DNA of 64,000 nucleotides from Methylobacter sp. BlB1 (GCF_015476545.1 NZ_JADMKV010000020.1:4966-68965), one strand, 5' to 3'; numbered from the stretch's first letter, positions 10,501 to 18,601 are shown. Numbers and translations are program-made. The notes: a model not told the origin generated them from the sequence alone.

Positions 10501-11406
10501 AAATGCCAGAAACAGCGCGTAGTGAGGTTCATGATCGCTGCGATGGCTCAGGTTGTTTTGCAACGCCTGCTGCGCATCGCCGATGCTGCGGGCGTAGGCT
10601 TTCAGAAACTGATCGAAAATGGCGGTAAACAGATTGTGGGTGGCGATATGGTTGAGGCGCTCGAACACATCATCGCTGCTCCCATATAACGAAGCATCGG
10701 GCGCAATGGCGGCGACATAATCGCTCCAGTTGGCGTGGTTGCCGGTGATCCAGTCGCTGGAGAAACTGGCCTGCTCGATGGATCTGAAAACACCGGCGCT
10801 GGCGCCTAAAATCATCAGTTCCGGACGCGCATCGGCAAACACCGGATCGGTTCCGGGAAAGGCTTTGTGATAAGCGATCAGGTTCCGGAAACTCGTTGCC
10901 AATTGGCTGCGAATCAGATTGCCCAGCACCGGTTTGAGCGGGTTTTGCTCGCTTAACTGCGATTTCAGCTGATCCAGCTGCGCAGCCAGGCTGGCAATGG
11001 CGCTGAACAGGCAGCCTAAGTGCTGCTTCAGGGCATTGTCTTTACGGTTTTTCTCGGCGATGCTGTCTGCGCCGGAGGCGGCGTTGCTGCGGTGATTTAA
11101 AAAATCGAAACTGGTTTTGAGGGTGTTCTGGTAATAGCCGATATCCTGGGTTGCGGCAATCGCTAGCAACACCGCGTCATTGCCGCCGAAAAAATCCTCC
11201 CAGGTGCCGCTGACGTTATGGCCGGCATCGTAAAATTGCAGATGCCGGGCATAGGCTTTGGCAAACACCAGCGCATGTTGCAGTTTGTGAGCATCGACAG
11301 GCGCGTAAGCCGGGTCCAGTTCGGCGAGGAAGCGTTGATCCTGGCGTGTGCCCTCATGGATCAGTTTCAAGGAGTTAGTGTTCTGATTGCAATCGTTCGC
11401 CATCAT
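7555..11406 (-). CDS. CIS baseplate J-like wedge protein, Afp11-like
   Basis: A 1283-residue protein placed directly after the gp25 gene, as expected for the large baseplate component Afp11/Pvc11. The C-terminal third has the baseplate-J character: a segment reading YTRASERLRHKDRAIALWDY is followed by PQIYQAKCLNH, and then GHVTVITVPNQ and a repeated fold ending in PYVDYVTDFQL. About residues 670-800 hold two related short segments (DLSRAFADIPGFS and DLSRLFVDAPDLS) and a Gly/Ala/Ser/Thr-rich linker, which looks like a local duplication and flexible hinge. Two ATG codons stand in tandem at the start, and the first shares one base with the gp25 stop. It should join gp25 and the Afp12-like protein in the wedge. 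Confidence 0.86.
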   Translation of the reverse strand: MMANDCNQNTNSLKLIHEGTRQDQRFLAELDPAYAPVDAHKLQHALVFAKAYARHLQFYDAGHNVSGTWEDFFGGNDAVLLAIAATQDIGYYQNTLKTSFDFLNHRSNAASGADSIAEKNRKDNALKQHLGCLFSAIASLAAQLDQLKSQLSEQNPLKPVLGNLIRSQLATSFRNLIAYHKAFPGTDPVFADARPELMILGASAGVFRSIEQASFSSDWITGNHANWSDYVAAIAPDASLYGSSDDVFERLNHIATHNLFTAIFDQFLKAYARSIGDAQQALQNNLSHRSDHEPHYALFLAFLQLFEHARAEVNTLTGRHLDFYYREVLKLKEKPAEPGRVHLLVELARQADTHLINRDTLFKAGKDASGKEVVYAADRDFVANRAKVTALKSIYHHSDVGETGLKNQHNGRLFASPVADSDDGLGAKLTSADHSWHPFFNKVYSLGALSEIRMPKAEIGFALASHYLLLSEGHRTITLNLPVPLPDRVSSTDLLCFVSGKKDWIPVTASLPNKQQIVLTLDGSAPAITPYWAKVHGYSLDTDLPVLLVKLAHNPGRDFAYDKLKTLRLNQILLTVTVNDLKTLTVSNDFGPVDTSKPFQPFGALPVTNSSLIIGCKEAFQKRLVECTLKLKWQNPPAPYPDAKDVKIGAEFLKAGAWEEFKGLQFPVTGSQLKLTADLSRAFADIPGFSTSTAIDDACSDRPSANAPNSQAPAITHTTDLSRLFVDAPDLSAPTPFDTASRHGYLRLKLLQDFGQRQYEQDLIDYITGSATGTANATGSAAAKAAGITGSPAKSKPVPPVGPFISELTLDYTAAQLLTFKSVDQAGFENRQARFFHLAPFGQAEQHPFLKIAAPDPAIYLLPQFKHFTDTASQAAEFYIGVSDLNPGQNLALLFQVAEGTADPLSVKPKPQHIHWSYLRDNEWIDFAANAIQDGSHELLHSGIITLQIPADASAANSLLPTGQYWIKAAVASESDAVCRLQRVAAQGLTATFSNRDNDPAFPATALAASSIRKLAIPDAAVKSIHQPFPGFGGKGAEQADAFYTRASERLRHKDRAIALWDYEHLILEAFPQIYQAKCLNHTCYDQDNGRNIYRELAPGHVTVITVPNQQFHNERDPLRPYTSLGLLEEIKTFLQKRLPGTVQLHVKNPQFEEVEARFKVCFNSGLDKGFYTSRLNQAITRFLSPWAFTEDGSPNIGGKVYRSVLLNFVEELPYVDYVTDFQLAHRYPAQSGDGTETSIADNAVITGSKAISILVSARQHSINPIDPVQQSSTGAACPCESV

Positions 11407-11849
11407 CAGGCCCCATCAGGTAGCAAATTGACGGTTGTAGTGAGATTAATGTCGGTGCCCTCTGTTTTGTAATAGGGATAGACGAAGTTGAACCGGGAGT
11501 TGGTGGTTTTGACCCGGTAATCAATCTCGATCAACACCACGCCCTCCAACTGTTGATCTTCACGCAATCTTACGCCGTCAAGCAGAATGCGCGGTTCGAA
11601 ATAGAGAATGGCGGATTCGATTTTGTCGGCCATCAATGTCTTCATGCGCGTGTCCAGGTTTTCGAACAACAGCTCATCCAGATTACAGCCGTACTGCGGC
11701 AGCATCAGCCGTTCGCCTGGGCGGGTGCTGAGCAGGATTTCCAGGCTGGACGCAATATCGGCTTCCTCGGCCAGCATCTCGACGCCGGCATTGCTGCGAT
11801 TAAAGGTGGGCGGGAAAGACCAGCCGCGGCCGAGAAAAGAGTTTGTCAT
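11406..11849 (-). CDS. CIS baseplate protein, gp25/GPW family (Afp9-like)
   Basis: A 147-residue protein of the gp25/lysozyme-like wedge family found in T4 phage, T6SS (TssE) and CIS baseplates. Visible family marks are the N-terminal FLGRGWSFPPTF, the helix EMLAEEADIASSLEILLSTR with the conserved PGERLMLPQYGC that follows, and a C-terminal strand with LIEIDYRVK. The protein initiates sheath polymerisation at the baseplate in the known systems. It lies between the PAAR gene (4-base gap) and the Afp11-like gene (one-base overlap). In Afp the order is spike, gp25, PAAR; here PAAR precedes gp25. Confidence 0.93.
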   Translation of the reverse strand: MTNSFLGRGWSFPPTFNRSNAGVEMLAEEADIASSLEILLSTRPGERLMLPQYGCNLDELLFENLDTRMKTLMADKIESAILYFEPRILLDGVRLREDQQLEGVVLIEIDYRVKTTNSRFNFVYPYYKTEGTDINLTTTVNLLPDGA

Positions 11850-11853
11850 GATG

Positions 11854-12123
11854 TCAGCCGCCGATTAATACAGTCGTGGCCCCAGGCGGCAGAATGGCGC
11901 CGCCGGCGGCTGTTGAGTCGCCGATTCTTGCAGCCGGCAGGCCGGCGATCATTACGGTTGCCGAACCCTTGATAATGGCATCGGCGCCGCAGCTGTCGCC
12001 CATGCGCGCCGCCGGCAGACCGGCGATCATCACCGTGGCCGCACCGGGCGGAATAATCGGGGTAGGGGCGCCCTGGGTAGCCGGGCTGACGATCATGTCG
12101 CTGACGCGTGCGGCGGGAAGCAT
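11854..12123 (-). CDS. PAAR-domain spike tip protein (Afp10-like)
   Basis: An 89-residue PAAR protein that would cap the VgrG-like spike and sharpen it for membrane piercing. The name-giving PAAR tetrad occurs at residues 3-6, and two internal copies of ATVMIAGLPAAR (about 29-40 and 55-66), each followed by a GDS turn, give the repeated beta-hairpins that form the cone. There is no C-terminal extension, so this tip carries no fused effector. It lies nine bases after the spike gene and four bases before gp25. The compact size is normal for CIS PAAR proteins. Confidence 0.95.
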   Translation of the reverse strand: MLPAARVSDMIVSPATQGAPTPIIPPGAATVMIAGLPAARMGDSCGADAIIKGSATVMIAGLPAARIGDSTAAGGAILPPGATTVLIGG

Positions 12124-12132
12124 GGCTGTCTC

Positions 12133-13899
12133 CTAATTGATCTGGACCAGGCCGCCCTGAATCACCGTGGTGGCGCTGCCTTTGATGCTGGTGCTGGCGC
12201 CGGAGACTTCGGCGCTGCTGGTGCCGGTGGCTTTAAGTGCAGTTTGCGCTTTCAATTCCATATTCATGCCTTCTTGCTTGATGTCCTGGCTGGCTTTCAG
12301 GATCAGGTCTTTGCTGCTTTCAATGACGATGCCGTTATCGTCCAGCGTGATTTTGTTGCCGTTCTGGTCTTCGAAACGTATGCCTTTGTCTTCCTCCGAG
12401 AGCAGAATCTTGTTGCCGCCCGGGGTTTCCAGGGTAATAACCTTTTTCTCGTCGTCAAACGTGAGCTTCATTTTTTCGCGGCTGACATAACCCTTGCGGT
12501 GGTTATCGTCCTTGGCCGGTTCCGGAGCGGGCTTGGCGCTGCTATGACACATGCCCAGCACTACCGGGTGGCGCGGATCGTCGTCAAGAAAACCCACGAT
12601 GACTTCATCGCCGATTTCGGGGCGGAAAAAGGTGCCGCGCTCCTTGCCTGCATCCAGGGTGGCGATACGGGCCCAGATGCCTTCTTCCGACATGCTGATC
12701 GTCGGCACGCGCAGTTTGATGCGGTCTTCGCCGTCCGGATCATTTTCCAGCACCGTGACAATGCCGATTTGCAGGCCGCTGATGGCGGGCAGTAATCCGG
12801 CGGCCGGCAGCGGACGCAGATTGAAGGTTTCGGCGCAGATTTCCGGATTCAGGCCCAGTTGCACATCGGTTTCCCAGCTACCTTTGGCAAAGCTGTGGCG
12901 TATTCCGGAAACGTACAATTTGCCTTCAAAGCGCTCGCCGATGCCGGTGATTTCGATCACCTTGTCCGGCATGACGCCGGCAAAGCCTGTAAATTTCGCC
13001 CGGCCGCGCACTTTGGCCAGCCGCTCCTTGAGCAGACGGCCATCGGCCCAGGCCTGTAATTCCGGCTGGCTGAGTTTTCCGCCGTGTATCAAGGCATGGG
13101 GATCGCCGCCGATGACCTCGGCAAGGGTATCGGGACTGAGATTGCCGTTGTCGGTGGTGGCCGGTTCGCTGGCGTCGGTGCTGAGGACTTCCTGGTCGGC
13201 GGCGTTCCAGCTTTGCGCGCTGATGCCGGTGCTTTGCCAGCGGGCGTCGATTTCGGCATCCAGCTCCAGCAGGCTGGCGCCGTATTGCACGCTCAGTACC
13301 GAAGCGGCGCTGGCGGCGGGCGGCGCGATGCCGATTTTGCCGTCCTCGACTTTGATGACCATGCCATTGGCTTCGGCGCGGCAGAGCAGGAAATCCCAAT
13401 CGCTGGCATCGTATTGCACGACTTGCTTCAGCTCGACCTGAGTGGCGCTGACCTCTTTTTGCAGGCCATAGGCATCGATGACTTCCTCCATGATGTCGCT
13501 GTCCTTTTTGTCCAGGTAATAGCGGCTTTTTGCGCCTATGGTCATTTTCACCGCCTCATCGCGGCAGTCGATGCTCAACTGGCTGCCGTTTTTGCGGATT
13601 TTGATGCTGTGTTTGACGATGATGCCCTTGAATACGGTCTCGTTCTGCGCGCGGTAACCGAGCTGGATCTCTATGGCCTTGCCGGGGATGAAATGCTCGG
13701 TGTTGCTGGCGGCAAAAGTGCTTTTTGCCGCCTCGCCGTCCTGCAGCAGTACCGTGGCGGAAGGGATGCGGTTGAGCTCTCGGCTGATATAGATCGACAG
13801 CACATGGAATTCGCCGGAAATTTCCGTGCCGTCGATCAGAATCGCCGCCGTGCAGACATCGGGCGAGGTCGGGGTTGGAATGGTCGATTGGTTAGTCAC
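12133..13899 (-). CDS. VgrG-like central spike protein (Afp8-like)
   Basis: A 588-residue spike protein combining gp27-like and gp5-like parts. The N-terminal half (to about residue 370) corresponds to the hub; about residues 385-475 form the OB-fold, with DEVIVGFLDDDPRHPVVLG as the typical core motif. The C-terminal part (about 480-588) is a run of short beta repeats (TLETPGGNKILLSEEDKGI, ITLDDNGIVIESSKDL) that would build the beta-helical needle, ending in GGLVQIN. No toxin domain follows. Its ATG overlaps the LysM gene stop by four bases and the PAAR gene follows nine bases downstream, matching the needle-tip pair of CIS particles. Confidence 0.94.
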   Translation of the reverse strand: MTNQSTIPTPTSPDVCTAAILIDGTEISGEFHVLSIYISRELNRIPSATVLLQDGEAAKSTFAASNTEHFIPGKAIEIQLGYRAQNETVFKGIIVKHSIKIRKNGSQLSIDCRDEAVKMTIGAKSRYYLDKKDSDIMEEVIDAYGLQKEVSATQVELKQVVQYDASDWDFLLCRAEANGMVIKVEDGKIGIAPPAASAASVLSVQYGASLLELDAEIDARWQSTGISAQSWNAADQEVLSTDASEPATTDNGNLSPDTLAEVIGGDPHALIHGGKLSQPELQAWADGRLLKERLAKVRGRAKFTGFAGVMPDKVIEITGIGERFEGKLYVSGIRHSFAKGSWETDVQLGLNPEICAETFNLRPLPAAGLLPAISGLQIGIVTVLENDPDGEDRIKLRVPTISMSEEGIWARIATLDAGKERGTFFRPEIGDEVIVGFLDDDPRHPVVLGMCHSSAKPAPEPAKDDNHRKGYVSREKMKLTFDDEKKVITLETPGGNKILLSEEDKGIRFEDQNGNKITLDDNGIVIESSKDLILKASQDIKQEGMNMELKAQTALKATGTSSAEVSGASTSIKGSATTVIQGGLVQIN

Positions 13900-14591
13900 G
13901 AGGCTTTATCGGTTTTGGCCAGCGGCGGAAAGATCAGGTCTGTGCCGGGCACGAGATGGCGAAAGTTATGCAGGCCGTTGATCTGGGCGATCTGCAGATA
14001 ATACTTGGGATCGCCGTAGATGCGCTGACACATCAGCGGCAGGTTGTCGCCGGCCTTGACCTTGCGGATATGGCTAAGATCGGGCGAGCTTTTGTTTTCT
14101 TTCAAGGCCCGCTTTTTTTCTTCGATGCTGCCCTTGAATTTGGCTTTGGCGATGGCGCGGATCGGCTGGCCGTCGGGATTGAAGAGCTTGTAGCTGATGC
14201 CCAGTTCCACCGCCCGGCCTTTGAACAACAGATTGCCCCATACCAGTTTCAGGTGATAAGGCTCGTGCGAATCGCCTTGATAAGCGGTCAGCATTTGCCG
14301 GAAGCGGTTGACGTCGTCGAAGATGCCGTCAGGCTTTGGTTTATCGTCAATGATGCCGGTGTTATCGAACAGGAATTCGAAGCTGAGCTCTTCCGGCAAC
14401 GTATATTCGAAACGCGATTGCGTTGCGCTGGTGCCCTGGCCCTGACTGTCGGCCGTCTTGACCTTGTAGTCCAGAGTGTAGTTTTCCGGATTGATCAGGG
14501 CTTCGAATTCGGCTTTGGCTTCGGCGCGGCCGCCGCTTTCGGCGTCCTGCGCGGTTTCGAAAGCCAGGATCAGCATCTTTTCCAGGGCCAT
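13896..14591 (-). CDS. CIS LysM-domain baseplate protein (Afp7-like)
   Basis: A 231-residue protein with a C-terminal LysM domain (about residues 175-225: IRKVKAGDNLPLMCQRIYGD, then ILQ-type helix and LVPGTDLIFPPL). In Afp/PVC this protein links tube and spike hub; by homology the LysM here is a structural adaptor, comparable to phage gp53-type subunits, not a wall hydrolase. I chose the ATG at 14591, which shares one base with the stop of the upstream small gene and has AAAAAGGAA before it; a longer reading frame begins at 14639 but would overlap that gene by 49 bases. Its stop overlaps the spike start by four bases. Confidence 0.92.
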   Translation of the reverse strand: MALEKMLILAFETAQDAESGGRAEAKAEFEALINPENYTLDYKVKTADSQGQGTSATQSRFEYTLPEELSFEFLFDNTGIIDDKPKPDGIFDDVNRFRQMLTAYQGDSHEPYHLKLVWGNLLFKGRAVELGISYKLFNPDGQPIRAIAKAKFKGSIEEKKRALKENKSSPDLSHIRKVKAGDNLPLMCQRIYGDPKYYLQIAQINGLHNFRHLVPGTDLIFPPLAKTDKAS

Positions 14592-14776
14592 CAGCGTTCC
14601 TTTTTGTTTTGCAGAATCTGCAGAACCTGATCGACGCACTCGGCGATGATGGCGTCCTTGTCGACAGAAGCATTACCTCCAGCCGCACCGCCGCCGGCCG
14701 GGCCAACGGCATTTGGAGCTTCGGCCGTAGCGTCTATCGTGACGTTAATATGCAGCTCTTTGATCTCGATGGGCAT
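14591..14776 (-). CDS. Small DUF5908-family CIS protein (Afp6-like position)
   Basis: A 61-residue protein beginning MPIEIKELHINVTI, the hallmark of the DUF5908 family that accompanies CIS tube and LysM genes. A Gly/Ala-rich middle (about residues 22-35) separates this strand from a C-terminal helix (DAIIAECVDQVLQILQNKK). Its role is not established; the position between tube and LysM genes matches the small afp6 gene. Translation of the LysM gene is coupled to its stop by a one-base overlap. Confidence 0.88.
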   Translation of the reverse strand: MPIEIKELHINVTIDATAEAPNAVGPAGGGAAGGNASVDKDAIIAECVDQVLQILQNKKER

Positions 14777-14798
14777 AACTTAGCGCAGCCTGTCTTTA

Positions 14799-15236
14799 CT
14801 ATTGAATGGTGAAATAGCGGTAGGTCAGTTCCAGGGTTTCGATTACCACCGCGCTTTCGTTGGCGTTCAAGTCGCTGACCAGCCATTTTTTAGGGATGGC
14901 ATGCGCGATTTTCCAGGTGCGCAACGGTTCGCTTTTTTCATTCATCAATATGACGTTGACGTCAGAGGCCTTGAAGCTGCGCTGATTGAAGGCGTCGAGA
15001 AACCACTGCAACACACTGGAGTCGGTCAACATGCCGCGCTTCAATACCAGATCGGCATATTTGCTGCGTACCGGCAATTTGTGTTCGAAACGGTTTTCGC
15101 CGCCTTCCTTATAAGCCTCGTAATCGTATTCGACCGACAAGCCTGACACCGACTGAAAGCGGGCGTCGTTTTTATCCTGACTGATGCCGAATTCGACTTT
15201 GTAATAAAAGCCCAGCGGAGGGTAGTAATCGACCAT
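14799..15236 (-). CDS. CIS inner tube protein 2 (gp19-like, Afp5-like)
   Basis: A 145-residue tube protein of the phage gp19/Hcp-like fold. It starts MVDYYPPLGFYYKVEFG and has the family pattern of a central VSGLSVEYDYEAYKEGG hairpin, then LPVRSKYADLVLKRG and a C-terminal ETLELTYRYFTI strand. It is diverged from the neighbouring tube protein although of equal length. In Afp-like particles such second tube paralogues form the first ring on the baseplate; that role is inferred from order. The gene lies 12 bases after the first tube gene. Confidence 0.93.
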   Translation of the reverse strand: MVDYYPPLGFYYKVEFGISQDKNDARFQSVSGLSVEYDYEAYKEGGENRFEHKLPVRSKYADLVLKRGMLTDSSVLQWFLDAFNQRSFKASDVNVILMNEKSEPLRTWKIAHAIPKKWLVSDLNANESAVVIETLELTYRYFTIQ

Positions 15237-15248
15237 GGCGTTTACCGG

Positions 15249-15686
15249 TTACACCTTCATCAGCTTCAGTCCTTCGTGGGCGACTTCCAGGGTTTCCACC
15301 GCGATTTCGTTGGCATCGGATTTCAGATCGGGCGCCGTGATCTTGACCGGAAAACAGCGGGTGGCGGCCCAGGCTGCGACTGGCTCATGCTTCTCGTTCA
15401 GCAGCCGGATCACCAGATCGCGCCGGCCGTTGACGCGCTCGTTGGCGACCTCTTCCAGCCAGGTGTTGTAGTCAAAATCGCCTTCGAATTTTCCGCGCTT
15501 CAAGGTGATATTGTTGTTCTTGACCATGCCCGGCATGCTGATTTTGTTGAAGTCTTTACTGTCGCTGTGCCGGTATTCGATTTTTTCCCTTTCCATGACA
15601 AGGCCGGTCACTTCAGTGAAGCTCATTTTTGCACCGCCCCAGTCGACCTGGAAATGAAATCGGGGAATTGGATATTCTTGTGCCAT
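15249..15686 (-). CDS. CIS major inner tube protein (gp19-like, Afp1-like)
   Basis: A 145-residue gp19-family tube protein, PIPRFHFQVDWGGAKMSF at the N-terminus, EVTGLVMEREKIEYRHSD in the first hairpin, and NITLKRGKFEGDFDYNTW in the centre. Stacked hexamers of this protein would form the lumen through which cargo passes. It directly follows the sheath gene (52-base gap) and precedes the second tube gene, as in other CIS operons. Equal lengths and shared topology suggest the two tube genes arose by duplication. Confidence 0.95.
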   Translation of the reverse strand: MAQEYPIPRFHFQVDWGGAKMSFTEVTGLVMEREKIEYRHSDSKDFNKISMPGMVKNNNITLKRGKFEGDFDYNTWLEEVANERVNGRRDLVIRLLNEKHEPVAAWAATRCFPVKITAPDLKSDANEIAVETLEVAHEGLKLMKV

Positions 15687-15738
15687 GATGTTTATCCTTA
15701 TGTGCTTGATAAATAATAAATCGTTCTAGTACAGTTGC

Positions 15739-17700
15739 TTAAGATTCAGCCATTTTGTGCGAAAACTGGAGAATGATGAATTCAGCGGGGCGAACGACGG
15801 CCATGCCGATTTCGATGATCATGCGCCCTTCAAGAATGTCCAGCGGCGTCATGGTTTTACCCAGTCCCACGGCCACATAAAACGCGTGCTCCGGCTTGAT
15901 GCCCTGCAATGCGCCCTGGCGCCAGAGCACTGTCAGGAAGTTCTCGATCATGGCCTGCAAGCGTACCCAGGTGTTGGCATTGTTGGGTTCAAATACAAAT
16001 TGCTCGGTCGCTTTTTTGATCGATTCCTCAGCAAAGTTGAAAAAGCGCCGGACATTGACGTACCGCCATTCATTGTCATTGCCGGCCAGAGTGCGCGCGC
16101 CGTAAACCAAGGTGCCCTTGCCGGTGAAGCTGCGGATGGCATTGATCGACTTGCCGCTATTGACGTCGACATTGAGAGCGTCCAGTTCCGATGCGGTAAA
16201 CGTATCCTTGGGGCCGATGATAGCTGAGATGCCGACATTGGCCGGCGCCTTCCAGACCCCGCGGGTACGGTCGACATAGGCGTAAATGCCCGCTACGGCT
16301 CCTGAAGGCGGAATGTTGGTGTTACTGTTTTGCAGTCCGGCCAGGATCGACTTGTACAACGGTGATACCGACTGCAAGGCGTCATGTTTTTGCTTTTCCA
16401 GCACCTGCGCGCCGGCGACCACGTTAACGAGCCAGGCATTATTGACCTGCTCGAAAACGCTGCGCAGTGCCGGAATCACAGCTTCCATGCGCTCGGCGTT
16501 GTTGCCGGCTGAAGCCGGGATGATGTTGCTGGCGGGCACTGCCGGATTATCCGCAAAAATGCCCCCCCATTCCGCCGCTGTGGGCACGGTGCCGGTACTG
16601 AAACGGACAGTGTAGCCATTGCTGCTGATTTTCGTCGCCAATTCCTTGTCGTAACCGATCAGACTGCTGTAAGTGGCTTTCAGCGTTGAGCTGATCAAAG
16701 TCTTGAGATCGTTCTTAAAGCTGGTGTTGCTTGCCGAGCCGGCCGCCGCGCCAACCAGGACATCCAGTTTCCGCGCCACTTCAAAGATGAAGTTGACCAG
16801 CGCCCCCAGGTTTGGCGGGGTTTTGTTGGCCTGGTAAGCGCCTTCCAGGGCCGTGAACTGATCGCGCAACGTTTTGGAGGGCGTTGCCAGGGCTAGGGTG
16901 GCAGTGGCAATGGTGCTGCCGTCGGCGATGATCTGATCGTACTCGCCGATCAGGGTTTTGGTGGCATTGTCGCTGATCAGGTCAGCCAGCTTGAATTTTG
17001 TCGAACCGACATACAAGACATCCTTGAAGTGACGGTATTGCAGATTTTTAGGAAAATTGACCGTGAGCCAAGGCGAGTAGGACGCGCCGTATTTCAGGTT
17101 TTCGTTGCTGAGATTCGAGCGGAATTCGCTGCCTTTGGGATCATTTTCCTTGAGGTGAAACAGGCCTATGCGGTCCATTAAACTGTTGCATTGCGCAAGC
17201 ACGGCGCTATAAACCGTGTAGAAGTCGGTGCCAGTGGTGAGCAGTGAATTGTCGGGCAAAACCAGAATGGTCGGTTCGTCGACCGCTTCCAGCGCGGCGA
17301 TCCCTTTGCCGGCGGCGGTGAATTCGCCGGCGGTTTTGGCGGCCGAATCATAGGTGGCCACGGACACGATGTAGCAATCGCCGCCGCCGTTGGCATAAAA
17401 CAGCCTCAGACTGTCGTAGAGATAAAACACCGACTGGAGGCTAGCCGATTTGAAATTCCTGTTGTCGTCGAGGCGGACATCAGCAACGCTCGGGGTGGCG
17501 CCAGAACCGAAATAGGTCTCGTATTCGGCAATCGAGCTGATCTTGGTCGGCTTATTGAGCAAATCGCCCGGCGTCAGCTTATCCGCTTTTTGGGTATAAC
17601 CGATAAAGGCGGGAATCGCGGTTTCCACCCCTGCGATTGAAGGGGGAAACTTGGAAATTTCTTCGATATAGACTCCGGGGGTTTTATAAGCTGTTGCCAT
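15739..17700 (-). CDS. CIS contractile sheath protein
   Basis: A 653-residue sheath protein. The N-terminus (MATAYKTPGVYIEEISKFPP) and the C-terminal domain (TVLWRQGALQGIKPEHAFYV, then DILEGRMIIEIGMAVVRPAE and FIILQFSHKM) are the most conserved parts of phage-tail-like sheaths and hold the strands that interlock neighbouring subunits. Contraction of this sheath drives the tube outward. I chose the ATG at 17700, preceded by GGTGA at a good distance; a GTG three codons upstream is possible. Only one sheath gene is present, whereas Afp has three; the central region (about 180-420) is the variable, surface-facing insertion. Confidence 0.96.
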   Translation of the reverse strand: MATAYKTPGVYIEEISKFPPSIAGVETAIPAFIGYTQKADKLTPGDLLNKPTKISSIAEYETYFGSGATPSVADVRLDDNRNFKSASLQSVFYLYDSLRLFYANGGGDCYIVSVATYDSAAKTAGEFTAAGKGIAALEAVDEPTILVLPDNSLLTTGTDFYTVYSAVLAQCNSLMDRIGLFHLKENDPKGSEFRSNLSNENLKYGASYSPWLTVNFPKNLQYRHFKDVLYVGSTKFKLADLISDNATKTLIGEYDQIIADGSTIATATLALATPSKTLRDQFTALEGAYQANKTPPNLGALVNFIFEVARKLDVLVGAAAGSASNTSFKNDLKTLISSTLKATYSSLIGYDKELATKISSNGYTVRFSTGTVPTAAEWGGIFADNPAVPASNIIPASAGNNAERMEAVIPALRSVFEQVNNAWLVNVVAGAQVLEKQKHDALQSVSPLYKSILAGLQNSNTNIPPSGAVAGIYAYVDRTRGVWKAPANVGISAIIGPKDTFTASELDALNVDVNSGKSINAIRSFTGKGTLVYGARTLAGNDNEWRYVNVRRFFNFAEESIKKATEQFVFEPNNANTWVRLQAMIENFLTVLWRQGALQGIKPEHAFYVAVGLGKTMTPLDILEGRMIIEIGMAVVRPAEFIILQFSHKMAES

Positions 17701-17723
17701 GTTTTTCACCGTTTAGTTTTAAA

Positions 17724-17966
17724 TTATCCAAAGATTGCGGAGCTAAGTCCTGACGCTTCGGGTGGACCAATTACATCGGGTTGGGATATTCCTAAGCCTT
17801 GAGACGGCCTTGTTTTTGCGCTGATTTGAACCGGCATGGTCAAAGAAATCAGCGGCAGTGGCTCGGATTCAACAGTATCAAACGGCACACTGGCATCATT
17901 CAGCCCGCAATGATGAAGAATATGTGCCTGAAATAATGGCTGGCAGCGGTTTAAACGTGCGCTCAT
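17724..17966 (-). CDS. Small unknown protein in the CIS operon
   Basis: An 80-residue reading frame lying between the DUF4255 gene, with whose stop its ATG overlaps by four bases, and the sheath gene, 23 bases downstream. The overlap and tight spacing support translation. I recognise no family. The N-terminal part has a Cys/His-rich stretch (RCQPLFQAHILHHCGL), the rest is rich in Pro, Ser and Gly and probably extended. No signal peptide or membrane segment is visible. It could be an assembly factor or minor cap component, but nothing in the sequence decides this. Confidence 0.6.
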   Translation of the reverse strand: MSARLNRCQPLFQAHILHHCGLNDASVPFDTVESEPLPLISLTMPVQISAKTRPSQGLGISQPDVIGPPEASGLSSAIFG

Positions 17967-18601
17967 GATTCTGCTGCCGGTTCTTTGTGGGAGAGTTTCC
18001 TGGCCACTTCAGTGACAAGCTTGGCTTCGCTTTGCACCGCAGCGAACTTCATATCCAGCATGCGCAGCATATATATAACAAACGGGTACTGTTTTCCTCC
18101 CAGCGTTCCCCATAAATGATTTACCTCCTCCATTGAAGGGGAATATAAATCAAAGATCAATTTAAACGATTGCAATTGATCGAGAGGGTTATTGGGCGCA
18201 TTGGCTGTTATTGAGTTGGGGGATACGTTGTCTTGCGTGAAGACGTTCTTATATTGAAAAAAACAAATGGCTCTGGACAGTGCCAATAACGCATCACTGT
18301 AATTGGTGTGAGTGGCTGAAACCAGTATCTGGAGATTGAGAAAAACAGGAGCGTTCTCATATCTGACTTTTAGTAAATCCTTATCGCTCACATAATTGGG
18401 CAGATTTTTTAGTGCTTTTTCTTCCCTGATATTAATTATGGATAAGATGAGCATGTCTCTCGCAACCCCGTTATTTCCGGAACCGCTGACAAACCCTTCC
18501 GCTAAATTACCTACGCCGACAGCGGGCATAGCCATTTGAAAAACATCATCAAGGTGCCGGTTCATCTCGTTGATTACAATAGTTAATGCGTGCGAGATCA
18601 T
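17963..18601 (-). CDS. DUF4255 tail terminator/cap protein (Afp16-like)
   Basis: A 212-residue DUF4255 protein, recognised from MISHALTIVINEMNRHL at the N-terminus, the VGNLAEGF segment, NLQILVSATHTNYSDALLAL and the C-terminal half ending in MLRMLDMKF. Members of this family (Afp16/Pvc16) cap the end of the tube and sheath away from the baseplate and stop elongation. It is the first gene of the CIS operon here; placing the cap gene first is common outside the Afp/PVC type clusters. Upstream is a 1.15-kb AT-rich gap, so the operon promoter should lie there. GGA nine bases before the ATG is a weak ribosome-binding site. Confidence 0.92.
   Translation of the reverse strand: MISHALTIVINEMNRHLDDVFQMAMPAVGVGNLAEGFVSGSGNNGVARDMLILSIINIREEKALKNLPNYVSDKDLLKVRYENAPVFLNLQILVSATHTNYSDALLALSRAICFFQYKNVFTQDNVSPNSITANAPNNPLDQLQSFKLIFDLYSPSMEEVNHLWGTLGGKQYPFVIYMLRMLDMKFAAVQSEAKLVTEVARKLSHKEPAAES

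Noticed and set aside
13084-14001. Open frame of 305 codons on the plus strand, inside the spike gene region
   Set aside because: It lies opposite the spike and LysM genes, whose families are clear, and has no recognisable domain; such long antisense frames are common in GC-rich genes.
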